64,000 bases of DNA, from NCBI GenBank assembly GCA_017469525.1, contig JAFUGG010000013.1, forward strand, positions 124,001 through 188,000. The letters run 5' to 3'. A program made the position numbers and the translations under genes. Positions within the stretch are counted from its first letter, which is position 1. Every line of letters starts with the position of its first letter. Source of the DNA: Bacteroidaceae bacterium. Its GTDB lineage: Bacteria; Bacteroidota; Bacteroidia; Bacteroidales; Bacteroidaceae. Below, piece after piece: positions 33,866 through 42,804 of this stretch. The notes beneath the pieces were generated by a model that did no database searches, had not been told where the DNA came from, and was given only the letters and a program-made list of their open reading frames with translations.

Positions 33866-35231
33866 ACAATTCTCTTACAGCTTCTACCACTCGGCGCACA
33901 GGCACGAGCTCTATCTTGTAACTCTTTGTGTCGAGACCCTTCGCATTGTGCGCAGGAATGAGGATGCGCTTGAACCCCAGCTTTTGAGCCTCTGCAATTC
34001 TTTGTTCAATTCTTGCCACCGGACGTATCTCGCCGCTCAGTCCCACCTCGCCAGCCATGCAGACATCGCCTTCGATGGGCATATCTCCATTGCTCGAAAG
34101 TACGGCTGCAATTACACTCAGGTCGATTGCGGGGTCAGTTACGCGCAGTCCTCCGGCTATGTTCAGGAAGACATCCTTCTGAGCAAGTTTGAAGCCGACG
34201 CGCTTCTCCAGTACTGCAAGGAGCATGTTCAAGCGTCGCCCATCAAAGCCTGTCGTGCTTCTCTGAGCAGTTCCGTAGGCTGCCGTGCTGACCAAAGCCT
34301 GCGTCTCTATCAGGAAAGGTCTCACACCTTCTATTGAGCAGGAAATGGCGACGCCTGAAAGCCCTTCACGATTGTCTGTGAGGAGCAGTTCGCTTGGGTT
34401 ACTTACCTGCCGAAGTCCATCGTGTCGCATTTCGTAAATGCCCAATTCGCTTGTGCTTCCGAAGCGGTTCTTCATGCTTCGAAGGATGCGGTAGAGGTGG
34501 TGCTGGTCGCCTTCGAACTGCAAGACGACATCCACGATGTGCTCCAAGACCTTTGGTCCTGCCAGCGAGCCTTCCTTATTTATATGGCCGATGAGCAGAA
34601 TGGAAGTGCCGCCTGCCTTTGCATATCTGAGCAGAGCTGCCGCACATTCCCTGATCTGAGTAAGCGAGCCAGCTGATGACTCGACTGTTTCTGTCTGAAC
34701 GGTTTGTATGGAATCGATGACAACGAGGTCGGGCTGCATCTCTTCGATGTGCTGGAAGATTGTTTCGAGGGATGTTTCGCAAAGGACGTAGAGCCCTTCG
34801 TTCTTTGGCCCAAGCCTGTCCGCTCTCAGCTTGATCTGCCTTGCACTTTCCTCACCACTCACATAAAGGATGCGTCTTCCTTGCAGTTGAAGGACCGTTT
34901 GAAGTGTGAGAGTACTCTTGCCGATGCCAGGCTCGCCACCAAGAAGAACGAGGCTTCCAGGCACGAGACCTCCGCCAAGAACGCGGTTCAGCTCGCCATC
35001 GTTCATGTCGATGCGAGGCTCAGCACCAGCTTCAATCTCGTGTAGAGGTACAGCACCCTCACCGCTTCCTCTTTTGGGGAGAGCTTTCGAAGCTGCAGAC
35101 TTTGCCGATGGGGCCGCAACCTTCATCTCCTTCATCGTTCCCCAGCGATTGCAAGCAGGGCATTTGCCCATCCACTTCACGCTTTCTTGCCCGCAATAAT
35201 CGCAGACATATACTGTTTTATCTTTTGCCAT
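33858..35231 (-). CDS. radA: DNA repair protein RadA
   Basis: 457 residues. An N-terminal zinc finger (YVCDYCGQES, GKCPACNRWG) is followed by the RecA-like ATPase (LLGGEPGIGKSTLTLQTVLQ, Walker A; VVIDSIQTVQTE, Walker B), the RadA KNRFG motif (SMKNRFGSTSELGIYEM, about 253-269), and a C-terminal Lon-like domain (GGLRVTDPAIDLSVIAAVLS). It processes recombination intermediates by moving branches. It is the first gene of the transporter-cys run, although a functional link is unlikely. Confidence 0.96.
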   Translation of the reverse strand: MAKDKTVYVCDYCGQESVKWMGKCPACNRWGTMKEMKVAAPSAKSAASKALPKRGSGEGAVPLHEIEAGAEPRIDMNDGELNRVLGGGLVPGSLVLLGGEPGIGKSTLTLQTVLQLQGRRILYVSGEESARQIKLRADRLGPKNEGLYVLCETSLETIFQHIEEMQPDLVVIDSIQTVQTETVESSAGSLTQIRECAAALLRYAKAGGTSILLIGHINKEGSLAGPKVLEHIVDVVLQFEGDQHHLYRILRSMKNRFGSTSELGIYEMRHDGLRQVSNPSELLLTDNREGLSGVAISCSIEGVRPFLIETQALVSTAAYGTAQRSTTGFDGRRLNMLLAVLEKRVGFKLAQKDVFLNIAGGLRVTDPAIDLSVIAAVLSSNGDMPIEGDVCMAGEVGLSGEIRPVARIEQRIAEAQKLGFKRILIPAHNAKGLDTKSYKIELVPVRRVVEAVRELFG

Positions 35232-35252
35232 AACTATGAACTATGCACTATG
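35232..35252. repeat. 7-nt tandem repeat between radA and tex
   Basis: AACTATG, AACTATG, CACTATG: three units in the 41-nt gap. Confidence 0.5.
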
Positions 35253-35272
35253 AAGCTTTAGCTCGACGTAAG

Positions 35273-37417
35273 TCAACTATGGACTGCTTTCATGCTTAAC
35301 GAGATTCTTTCCCTCTGCAAATCAACTCCGACAACGCGAACCATTACCTGTTGTTGCACTTTTACAACGGTTGTAGGGTCTTTCACGTAGTGGTCGGCAA
35401 GTTGCGAGACATGCACCAAGCCCTTGGTATGCACGCCAATATCGACGAAGGCGCCAAAGTTCGTGATGTTTGTCACGATGCCTGGCAGAATCATTCCCTC
35501 GCGAAGGTCGCCTATCTCATGAACTGTTGGGTCGAAAGCAAAGGCATGCAAGGGCTGACGAGGGTCGAGTCCTGGTTTGTCGAGCTCAGTCATGATGTCT
35601 TTCAACGTTGGCAGACCAACATCATCACTAACGTATTGTTCGATGTTTATCTTGTCTCTCAACGACTTATCAGCCATCAGTTCCGCCACAGAACACTTCT
35701 GGTCGCGAGCCATTCGCTCCACCAACTCATATCTCTCGGGGTGAACTGCGCTGTTATCGAGCGGCTCTGTCCCGCCTTTTATGCGAAGGAAACCAGCCGA
35801 TTGCTCGAAGGCTTTGGCACCCAATCGCGGCACTTTCATCAACTCTTTACGAGAGCGGAAAGGCCCATTCTCACGTCGATAGCGAACGATATTCTGGGCA
35901 AGCGAAGGTCCGAGGCCGCTCACGTAAGTCAACAGCCACTGCGAAGCCGTATTGAGGTTCACGCCAACTCTGTTCACGCAATTAATGACGGTATCTTCGA
36001 GGCTCTTTCTGAGAGCCGTTTGATTGACGTCTTTCTGGTACTGACCCACGCCGATGCTGGACGGATCTATCTTGACGAGTTCTGCAAGAGGGTCCATCAA
36101 GCGACGACCTATGCTGACAGCTCCGCGAACGGTTACATCCTCGTTGGGGAACTCTTCCCGTGCAATCTCGCTGGCACTATAGATGCTGGCACCGTCTTCG
36201 CTCACGCTATAAACCTCCACATTATCGGGAAGGTCGAGGTGACGCACGAAGTCCTCTGTCTCTCGACCAGCTGTTCCGTTGCCGATACTGATGGCTTGCA
36301 CGCCATATTTCTCGACAAGATTCTGAACGGTCAGCATCGCCTTAACGCGCTCAGCACGAGGTGGATGCGGGAAGATGACGTCGTGGTGCAGCAGATTGCC
36401 TTCTGCATCGAGGCATACCACCTTGCATCCTGTTCGGAAGCCGGGGTCGATTGCCATCACACGCTTCTGTCCGAGGGGCGAAGCCATGAGCAGTTGTTCC
36501 AGATTACTAACGAAGACTCGAATGGCTTCGGCATCTGCTTTCTGCTTGGACGAAGCACCAAACTCGTTCGAGATGCTGGGCTCGAGGAGTCTCTTGTAAC
36601 CGTCCTTGACAGCTTCCTGCACAGCTCTGCTGCACTCATTATTGCCTCTCACGAACTGACGGGCGATTCGTTCCATTGCCGGCTCATCGTCAACACAGAT
36701 CGAGACACGCAGGATGCCTTCTGCCTCACCCCTTCGCATAGCCAGCAAACGATGGCTGGAGCAGCGTTTCAGGGGTTCCGTCCAGTCGAAGTAATCGCGA
36801 TAATTCTGGCCTTCAACGTCTTTGCCTTTGATGACTTTGCTCTGAATCTGAGCATGAATCGAGAAGGTAGTTCGCAGCGTTTGCCTTGCACGTTCGTCCT
36901 CGCTCACGCGTTCAGCAATAATATCCTTTGCGCCCTGAAGAGCCTCTTCCTCGCTAAGTTTGGCTCCCTCCTTGTCATTTTTAATTTTTAATTGTTCATT
37001 TTTAATTAACACCTTCAATGGTGTTGACGGTTGTCGCAGGATGGCATCGGCAAGCGGCTCCAGTCCGGCTTCTCGAGCGACCTGAGCACGAGTGCGACGC
37101 TTCTGCTTGTAGGGCAGATAGATATCTTCCAGAGTGGTCTCGTCCCAACATTCCTCAATACGGCTTCGCAGTTCTGGTGTGAGCTTTCCCTGAGCCTCTA
37201 TCGTCGTGAGAATGAACTCCTTGCGATGCTCCAACTCGTTCACGTTATCGAGTTCAGCAGCCACTTGAGCGACCTCAACATCCGTCATTCCGCCAGTTGC
37301 TTCCTTGCGGTAGCGGCTGATGAAGGGCACAGTAGCCCCTTCCTGCAGCAAATCGACGACTTGCCGCACATATTTCTCCTTGAGTCCAGTTCGCTCAGCA
37401 ATCAGATTGTAGTTCAT
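35273..37417 (-). CDS. tex: Tex family RNA-binding transcription accessory protein
   Basis: 714 residues from ATG 37417 (MNYNLIAERTGLKEKYVRQV); an upstream TTG lies next to the promoter. Domains: N-terminal helical Tex domain (PFISRYRKEATGGMTDVEVA), YqgF-like RNase H fold (MAIDPGFRTGCKVVCLDAEG, about 320-339), helix-hairpin-helix repeats (LRIKGGTEPLDNSAVHPERY nearby) and a C-terminal S1 domain (GMILPGIVTNITNFGAFVDI). Residues about 136-150 (VLIKNEQLKIKNDKE) come from an inserted 7-nt repeat. Tex acts on transcription and RNA quality; the exact role here is unknown. Confidence 0.94.
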   Translation of the reverse strand: MNYNLIAERTGLKEKYVRQVVDLLQEGATVPFISRYRKEATGGMTDVEVAQVAAELDNVNELEHRKEFILTTIEAQGKLTPELRSRIEECWDETTLEDIYLPYKQKRRTRAQVAREAGLEPLADAILRQPSTPLKVLIKNEQLKIKNDKEGAKLSEEEALQGAKDIIAERVSEDERARQTLRTTFSIHAQIQSKVIKGKDVEGQNYRDYFDWTEPLKRCSSHRLLAMRRGEAEGILRVSICVDDEPAMERIARQFVRGNNECSRAVQEAVKDGYKRLLEPSISNEFGASSKQKADAEAIRVFVSNLEQLLMASPLGQKRVMAIDPGFRTGCKVVCLDAEGNLLHHDVIFPHPPRAERVKAMLTVQNLVEKYGVQAISIGNGTAGRETEDFVRHLDLPDNVEVYSVSEDGASIYSASEIAREEFPNEDVTVRGAVSIGRRLMDPLAELVKIDPSSIGVGQYQKDVNQTALRKSLEDTVINCVNRVGVNLNTASQWLLTYVSGLGPSLAQNIVRYRRENGPFRSRKELMKVPRLGAKAFEQSAGFLRIKGGTEPLDNSAVHPERYELVERMARDQKCSVAELMADKSLRDKINIEQYVSDDVGLPTLKDIMTELDKPGLDPRQPLHAFAFDPTVHEIGDLREGMILPGIVTNITNFGAFVDIGVHTKGLVHVSQLADHYVKDPTTVVKVQQQVMVRVVGVDLQRERISLSMKAVHS
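36976..37010. repeat. 35-nt (5 x 7) repeat block inside tex
   Basis: CATTTTT, AATTTTT, AATTGTT, CATTTTT, AATTAAC on the plus strand. Read from the minus strand it encodes LIKNEQLKIKN inside Tex, in a loop before GAKLSEEEALQGAKD. It is far more A/T-rich than the flanking coding DNA. Confidence 0.8.
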
Positions 37418-37439
37418 ACTTATTCGTGCTAACAAGTTG

Positions 37440-37447
37440 CAAAGTTA
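37440..37447 (-). promoter_or_regulatory. -7 element for tex
   Basis: TAACTTTG on the minus strand, 22 nt upstream of the tex ATG. Confidence 0.6.
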
Positions 37448-37626
37448 CGAATTTTAATTGAAAATTAAAAACCGAACCTCGAAAAAAGTTCAATTAATTG
37501 TGTCGAATCACTCCATAATGAATGGAATAATTCTTTACAAATCGTGGTACGTTATTTTACTCAAAATGTTGTAAAGATTTTTTCCTGATGTCAACTTTTG
37601 CGGATCGAAACAAGGAAATTTCAAAC

Positions 37627-37704
37627 TTCACACGTGAACTTTTCCAACTCGACACGTCGATTTTGCAAACTTCACACGTCGAGTTGAGTGTTTCGACACG
37701 TCGA
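37627..37704. repeat. 22-nt-pitch palindrome array D (4 units)
   Basis: TTCAC-AC-GTGAA (37627-37638), TCGAC-AC-GTCGA (37649-37660), TTCAC-AC-GTCGA (37671-37682), TCGAC-AC-GTCGA (37693-37704). The centres are exactly 22 nt apart. Two half-sites, TTCAC and TCGAC, are combined in three ways. The array lies in the 762-nt divergent gap between tex and the surface protein gene; the rest of this gap (to 38179) is A/T-rich and I see no gene in it. Confidence 0.92.
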
Positions 37705-38179
37705 ATTTGTGCACAAAACACGCATAAATTACGCATATTACCAGTATATTTTGTGCATATGAAACTGCCGCATCTGTATATCAGGTAGATAGCAAATATC
37801 GATTATGCGCGTTCTATTCGTCCTCGCCACTGTTAGGTCGAAAATATCGCAAGGAAATTGGGGCAAAATCGTACTTTTTCATGACATTTTCGGCATTTTT
37901 AGTTCGTTTTGACCTTTAACAATTTTTCTTCATTAAATATCTTACCATAATCATCTTTATTTGCTAAGATTCTCTTTCGAACAGGTTAAGAAAGTATATA
38001 ATCGCCATATAATTGTACATATAATACTAGCTTTAACATTAATTAACGCAATTATTGCACATATTCATTATAAATATATATAATTTTACTACCAATTAAA
38101 TCGAAGATGATACCTTTTTGCCTCAAATTGCAAAACAAATCAAATTCAAACTATAATTAAACTAACTTATTTAACTAAA

Positions 38180-41100
38180 ATGAAAAAACAATTCTTTAGC
38201 CTTGCTCTCTTCGCAGCAGCATGGCTCGCAGGCGGCTCCGTCCAAGCATGGGACGAGCCAACACAAGTAGATGACGTTTATCAGATTGGTACTGCATCTG
38301 AACTAGAGTGGTTTGCTGAGTACGTCAACTCTGTAACAGGTAATGATGATCCAGACAAAGAAGCTAAGCTTAATGCGCAAGCTGTCTTGACGGCAGACAT
38401 CAACTTGACTGGCATCGACCACAGTCCAATTGGTCGTTACACAAACGAGAGTGGCGCTGTCATCGACACCTACAAGTTCTCTGGCAAATTCGACGGACAG
38501 TTCCACACCATCAGCAATCTGGTGATTGTCCGTCCTGATGACGAGGCACTTGGTCTCTTCGGCTTCTGCCGTGGCAATGCCAAAATCAAAAACATCATCA
38601 TGGATTCCACATGCTCCATCAAAGGTAAGAATCGCATCGGCTCTATCGTCGGCCTTATCCAGACCAATACTGGCGCAAGCGATGGACTTGAGATTCTCAA
38701 CTGTGTCAGCTATGCAACACTTACCACAACCTCGGGTGCAGCAGGCATGATTGGCGCCGGTTGCGAACAGTATCCCTACTTTGATATGGAGAACTGCGTG
38801 AATGCAGGTGCCGTTAATGCAGTCAACAAAGGTACTGCTTTCTGCGGATGGAACAAGTCTGCTGGCGGCAATGCCAGAATGTGGAACTGCCTCAACATTG
38901 CAGAGATTAGCGTTTTGGACGGCGGTAATCAGCTCTTCCGCGGCCAGAACCGTTCTATTGCCAACTGCTACGACACCTTCCACAGCGGCAGCAGTTTCCA
39001 GGGCGAGCACCCCACATACGTGACAGCCGATCCTTTGCACAGCGGCGAGATTTGCTACCTGCTGAACACCGCTCTTCGCAGCGACCTCGCAGAACAGGCC
39101 AATCCTAATGCTCATCCTTTCACTCAGGACCTTTCTGATCCTAACTCTATTCCTCTTCCAATCCCCGGTCCCACTGTATATCAGGTTGCTGATCTCGACT
39201 GTGCTGGCAATCCCAAAGGCGGTGTAACATACAGCAACACCGACGGCGGCTCTCGGGATGCTCACAACTACGACCCTGCAACAGGCCTTTGCACAGTTTG
39301 CTCTGCTCCCAAGGTTGACTGGATGAGTGCAGAAGATGACGGTTTCTTCTATCTTGGCACACCTGTTCAGGTAGAGTGGTTCTCCGCAATGGTTAGAGCT
39401 GGTTACGGCGCAATGAATGCCAAACTGACTGCCGACATCGACTATCAAAGTGTGCCCGACGCTCACCGTCCCATCGGAACAAGTGGCAAGAAGTACTTCG
39501 GTCACTTCGACGGTCAGGGCCATCGCATCAAGGGCATGGTGCTGACAACTGCCAGCAGACTCGACAACCGCGGCTACGACGGCAACGGCTTCTTCGGTTC
39601 TGTTCGCGGTGGCGGTACATCTGTTGATAACATTTATACAAACGAAGTCATCATCGAGAACCTCATCATCGACAGCTCTTGCTCCATTCAGCACGACAAC
39701 AACTTCGCAGCAGGCGTTGTGGCTCACATCAACAGCCGCAACGACGAGAACAGCAACATCATCATCCGTAACTGCGGCAACGAGGCAAACGTCAGCTCAA
39801 CTGGCAAGAACATTGCTGGCATCCTTGGCTGTGTAGAGGCAACAAACGTTGGTCTGAAGCTCTACAACCTCTGGAACAAGGGTAACATCACAGGCAACGG
39901 TGGCGAGAGTGCTGCTATCTGTGCTTGGACCGGTCAGCGCAATGTTGACGGCGAAGTTGACGTTGAGGGCTGCTGGAACATTGGTGAAGTAACAGGCATT
40001 GATGCAAACCACTACAATATGATCCGTCGCAACACTAACATCGTTCCTCGCAACATTGTTGACCTTTGCATTGCAAACGGCACCAATGGTGGCAATCAAG
40101 GCACTGTTGCTGTTCACAATACAGAAAATCCCATCTCAAGTGGTGAGTTATGTTATCTCTTGAACGGAGACCAGTCAACCATCGTTTACACCCAAACGCT
40201 TGGTACTGACGCAATGCCCGTATATGGCACGACTTCCTCGCAGGTTTATCAGGCAGGTACTGTTAACTGTATTGGCGCTGCCGTAGGTGGCATTAATTAT
40301 AATAATGTAAGTGGAGAGACCACCACACTTCCTCACGACATTTCCGACGAGATTGGTATGTGCTCAGTCTGCTACACGCAGTTCCAAGAGCCTGCACTCG
40401 TTGACGGCTACTATGAAATCAAGAATGCTGGCAACGTTGAATGGCTCTCTGCAGCAGTCGCTAATGGTGGTGGTAACTTAGTAATCAAGGCCAAACTGAT
40501 GAACGACATCGACTTCCTTAACCGTGAAAACCTACATAGCCCCATCGGTCCTTCAACAGGCACCAAGTTCAAGGGCGAATTCGACGGTCAGGGCTTCCGC
40601 ATCAAAAATATGACTATCGAGCGTCCCTCTGATAGCAATATCGGCTTCTTCGGTTTTTTGCAGGGTAATGCAGCCACAACGGTTAAGAACTTAATTATTG
40701 ATAGTTCATGCACAATACATGGCTACAATCGCGTAGGTGGCATCACGGGCAGCTGTCAGAACAACGGTGCCCTCATCACGCTCGAGAACATCGTCAACGA
40801 AGCCACCATCATCGCCGAACATCAGGATGCAGCCGGCATCATCGGCGGCCAGGAAGGCAACGCCCCGAAGTGGCTCATCAAAAACGTGCTGAACACAGGC
40901 ACCGTTACTGCAAAGAACACGGCTCCCTTTGCCGGTGCTCTCTGCTGCTTCCTTGGTAAAAATAACGAGAGCGTCATAGAGAACTTCGTGAACCTCGGAA
41001 CTATCAACGGCCACATGGGCGGCAACATAGGCCGCATCTTCGGCACTTATTCCAATGTTATAGATCTCTCTGATACTAATCCTGAGGGCACCAAGCCTAT

Positions 41101-41863
41101 TGGGGAAAATGAAAGCGTTGGTAACATTGGCTTCGATACTGGTTTGACGAAGGATGACATTGCAAACGGTAAACTTGCTTGGTACATCAACAGCAAGGAC
41201 AATCAAGCTGCTGATGCCTTCTTCCAGCGTCTCGGTACTGGTGGTGAGGCATATCCTTCTCCATTCGGTGCAGCTGGTGTGCTCTACTTGGGCGAGACAG
41301 GTTACACAACTATGTACGACACCCAAAACAGTTGGTCGTTGAGTGCTGATGCTCAAGCTTATATTGGAAAAGAAAGTGGCAGTTCTCTAAGTCTTGTTGG
41401 AATCGATGATGTTCCTGCAGGAACTGCAGTTATCATCAAAGGCACTCCAAACAAATATTCTAATAAGGAGTTTGTTGCTACAACCACAGCCGATGTAACA
41501 GACAATGCACTTCAAGGTTCTGACGGCAATGTTACTGGCGACGGCTCTACAATCTTTGCTCTTTCAAATAAGGCCAACGGCGTTGGCTTCTATCCTGTAG
41601 GTGATGGTGTAACCATTCCCGCTGGCAAGGCTTATCTTAAATACACTAGCACTGGCGGCAACGCTGTTAAGGGCTTTACCTTCGTCTTCGACGAGGACGA
41701 TGCTACAGGCATAAGCCTGATGGAAGATGGAAGAAGTCAGATGGAAGACGGTGCCATCTACAACATTGCAGGTCAGCGCTTAGATAATTCACAATTCATA
41801 ATTCATAATTCACAATTGAAGCGTGGCATTTACATTGTGAACGGTAAAAAGATTTTGAAATAA
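38180..41863 (+). CDS. Large repetitive secreted surface protein
   Basis: 1227 residues. Signal peptide MKKQFFSLALFAAAWLAGGS with cleavage after about 24. Three long repeats start near residues 25, 375 and 735. Each has an ELEWFAEYVN-like entry, a tadIDl strand, then FDGQ-(F/G)-H/F-R-I and a GxxG...IxNLIIDSSCSI segment, which resembles GLUG-type beta-solenoid repeats. Repeats 1 and 2 each end with an H...G-x-C-x-V-C linker (GLCTVCSAPK; GMCSVCYTQF). A C-terminal region (about 1050-1227) ends in a GIYIVNGKKILK-type tail seen on many Prevotella surface proteins. An A/T-rich 35-nt repeat has entered the tail in frame. Function unknown; adhesion is possible. Confidence 0.75.
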   Translation: MKKQFFSLALFAAAWLAGGSVQAWDEPTQVDDVYQIGTASELEWFAEYVNSVTGNDDPDKEAKLNAQAVLTADINLTGIDHSPIGRYTNESGAVIDTYKFSGKFDGQFHTISNLVIVRPDDEALGLFGFCRGNAKIKNIIMDSTCSIKGKNRIGSIVGLIQTNTGASDGLEILNCVSYATLTTTSGAAGMIGAGCEQYPYFDMENCVNAGAVNAVNKGTAFCGWNKSAGGNARMWNCLNIAEISVLDGGNQLFRGQNRSIANCYDTFHSGSSFQGEHPTYVTADPLHSGEICYLLNTALRSDLAEQANPNAHPFTQDLSDPNSIPLPIPGPTVYQVADLDCAGNPKGGVTYSNTDGGSRDAHNYDPATGLCTVCSAPKVDWMSAEDDGFFYLGTPVQVEWFSAMVRAGYGAMNAKLTADIDYQSVPDAHRPIGTSGKKYFGHFDGQGHRIKGMVLTTASRLDNRGYDGNGFFGSVRGGGTSVDNIYTNEVIIENLIIDSSCSIQHDNNFAAGVVAHINSRNDENSNIIIRNCGNEANVSSTGKNIAGILGCVEATNVGLKLYNLWNKGNITGNGGESAAICAWTGQRNVDGEVDVEGCWNIGEVTGIDANHYNMIRRNTNIVPRNIVDLCIANGTNGGNQGTVAVHNTENPISSGELCYLLNGDQSTIVYTQTLGTDAMPVYGTTSSQVYQAGTVNCIGAAVGGINYNNVSGETTTLPHDISDEIGMCSVCYTQFQEPALVDGYYEIKNAGNVEWLSAAVANGGGNLVIKAKLMNDIDFLNRENLHSPIGPSTGTKFKGEFDGQGFRIKNMTIERPSDSNIGFFGFLQGNAATTVKNLIIDSSCTIHGYNRVGGITGSCQNNGALITLENIVNEATIIAEHQDAAGIIGGQEGNAPKWLIKNVLNTGTVTAKNTAPFAGALCCFLGKNNESVIENFVNLGTINGHMGGNIGRIFGTYSNVIDLSDTNPEGTKPIGENESVGNIGFDTGLTKDDIANGKLAWYINSKDNQAADAFFQRLGTGGEAYPSPFGAAGVLYLGETGYTTMYDTQNSWSLSADAQAYIGKESGSSLSLVGIDDVPAGTAVIIKGTPNKYSNKEFVATTTADVTDNALQGSDGNVTGDGSTIFALSNKANGVGFYPVGDGVTIPAGKAYLKYTSTGGNAVKGFTFVFDEDDATGISLMEDGRSQMEDGAIYNIAGQRLDNSQFIIHNSQLKRGIYIVNGKKILK
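41783..41817. repeat. 35-nt (5 x 7) repeat block inside the surface protein C-terminus
   Basis: GATAATT, CACAATT, CATAATT, CATAATT, CACAATT. It encodes the peptide NSQFIIHNSQL between GQRLD and KRGIYIVNG, that is, inside the conserved C-terminal tail. Confidence 0.85.
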
Positions 41864-41865
41864 TA

Positions 41866-41901
41866 GACCTTAAAGACCTTAAGGACCTTAGGGACTTAAA
41901 A
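41866..41901. repeat. 9-nt tandem repeat after the surface protein gene
   Basis: GACCTTAAA, GACCTTAAG, GACCTTAGG, GACTTAAAA: 9-nt units directly after the stop codon and before the small ORF at 41916. Confidence 0.6.
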
Positions 41902-41915
41902 AAAAGAAAACAAAG

Positions 41916-42098
41916 ATGAAAAAGACATATATTTCCCCTGCAGCGCTGACCGTTCAGCTCAGCATAAAATCTGTCATGTTGTCAGAGTCACTTCCGTTTG
42001 TAAAACCTGAAGGAGAACTCGATGAAACCAACTCCGTAACGGAATCAGGCCAAATCCTTACGAAGGAACACAAGTCCCTCTGGGACAACGAGTGGTAA
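41916..42098 (+). CDS. Small Bacteroidales peptide, function unknown
   Basis: 60 residues: MKKTYISPAALTVQLSIKSV opens it and SLWDNEW closes it. The lysine-rich start with YI-P-A, a central MLSESL and an acidic end resemble the numerous short orphan proteins that lie beside secreted proteins in Prevotella and Bacteroides. No signal peptide of normal length, no cysteine. It lies 52 nt after the large surface protein in the same direction. Neither a target nor a precursor role is shown. Confidence 0.6.
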   Translation: MKKTYISPAALTVQLSIKSVMLSESLPFVKPEGELDETNSVTESGQILTKEHKSLWDNEW

Positions 42099-42193
42099 GT
42101 AATTCATCCAAACCCCTCCTCCGAGAGAGGGGGAGAACATTCATGCAGAGGCAGGCGATGCGTTCGTCTGCCTCTGCTGTATTGCGTCTATAA

Positions 42194-42227
42194 TCGACAC
42201 GTCCTTCTTGCCATAGGGACACGTCCT
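42194..42227. repeat. 22-nt-pitch mini-array I (2 units)
   Basis: TCGAC-AC-GTCCT (42194-42205) and GGGAC-AC-GTCCT (42216-42227), centres 22 nt apart. The AC centre and GT-starting right arm match arrays B, D and F. It lies in the 706-nt gene-free stretch 42099-42804. Confidence 0.6.
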
Positions 42228-42436
42228 TCCTTGGCACGGATTAGATAATCAAACTATTGCTGCCCTGAGAAATCGTGTTCACCTCATTTTTTTGTGTCTA
42301 TCCATCGGCTTTCCTGACGAAAATCAGATAAAGGGGGCTTCTTCGCTTCTTGCGCTCCTTTGGTACTTTTCCCGGGACAGCAATAAAAATATTTACATTT
42401 TTAGTGAACATCTGCCGAGGATTTCGCTCCCCTCCG

Positions 42437-42572
42437 TTCTGTCAGATTTTTAATCCGACAGAATTGAATATGAGCATTTGAAATGCGATAAAATAAAATA
42501 TGAAAAGAATTTCGGGATTACAAATCCCTATATTAACCCCGGTCGGATTACAAATCCGCCCGAACAGAGAAC
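42437..42572. repeat. Dispersed palindrome-rich element, copy 1
   Basis: TTCTGTC...GACAGAA, then TTGAATATGAGCATTTGAAA, then GGGATTACAAATCCC and CGGATTACAAATCCG. A diverged copy with the same order of blocks lies at 49311-49494. No open reading frame or terminal repeats of an insertion sequence are evident. Confidence 0.65.
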
Positions 42573-42725
42573 TCATATCGAACTATATATTTTTATGTAC
42601 CCCATAGTATGGTTTCTTCTGCGACGCCTCATAGCTTTATCTATTTTCTTTTCTCTCCTTCTGTTACTTTTTTTCTGAAGATTGGAAGAAAAAATGTATA
42701 AAATCATCAAATTTTGTAGATTTTG

Positions 42726-42757
42726 TTTGGCATGAATGTGAAAAAATCATAACTTTA
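42726..42757 (+). promoter_or_regulatory. Promoter of the EF-Tu-domain protein gene
   Basis: TTTG (42726-42729), 20 nt, TAACTTTA (42750-42757; last base differs from the TTTG consensus). The start codon lies 47 nt downstream. Confidence 0.5.
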
Positions 42758-42804
42758 CGGCGTGAAATAAAATAATGTACTGTAACCTTAACAACATTAA
42801 GCTT

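Noticed and set aside
37588-37788. Small gene in the gap between tex and the surface protein
   Set aside because: The frame is read straight through array D and has no plausible start context or protein features.
42478-42678. Small gene in the gap before the EF-Tu-domain gene
   Set aside because: It overlaps the dispersed palindrome-rich element and shows no protein-like pattern apart from a T-rich hydrophobic end.
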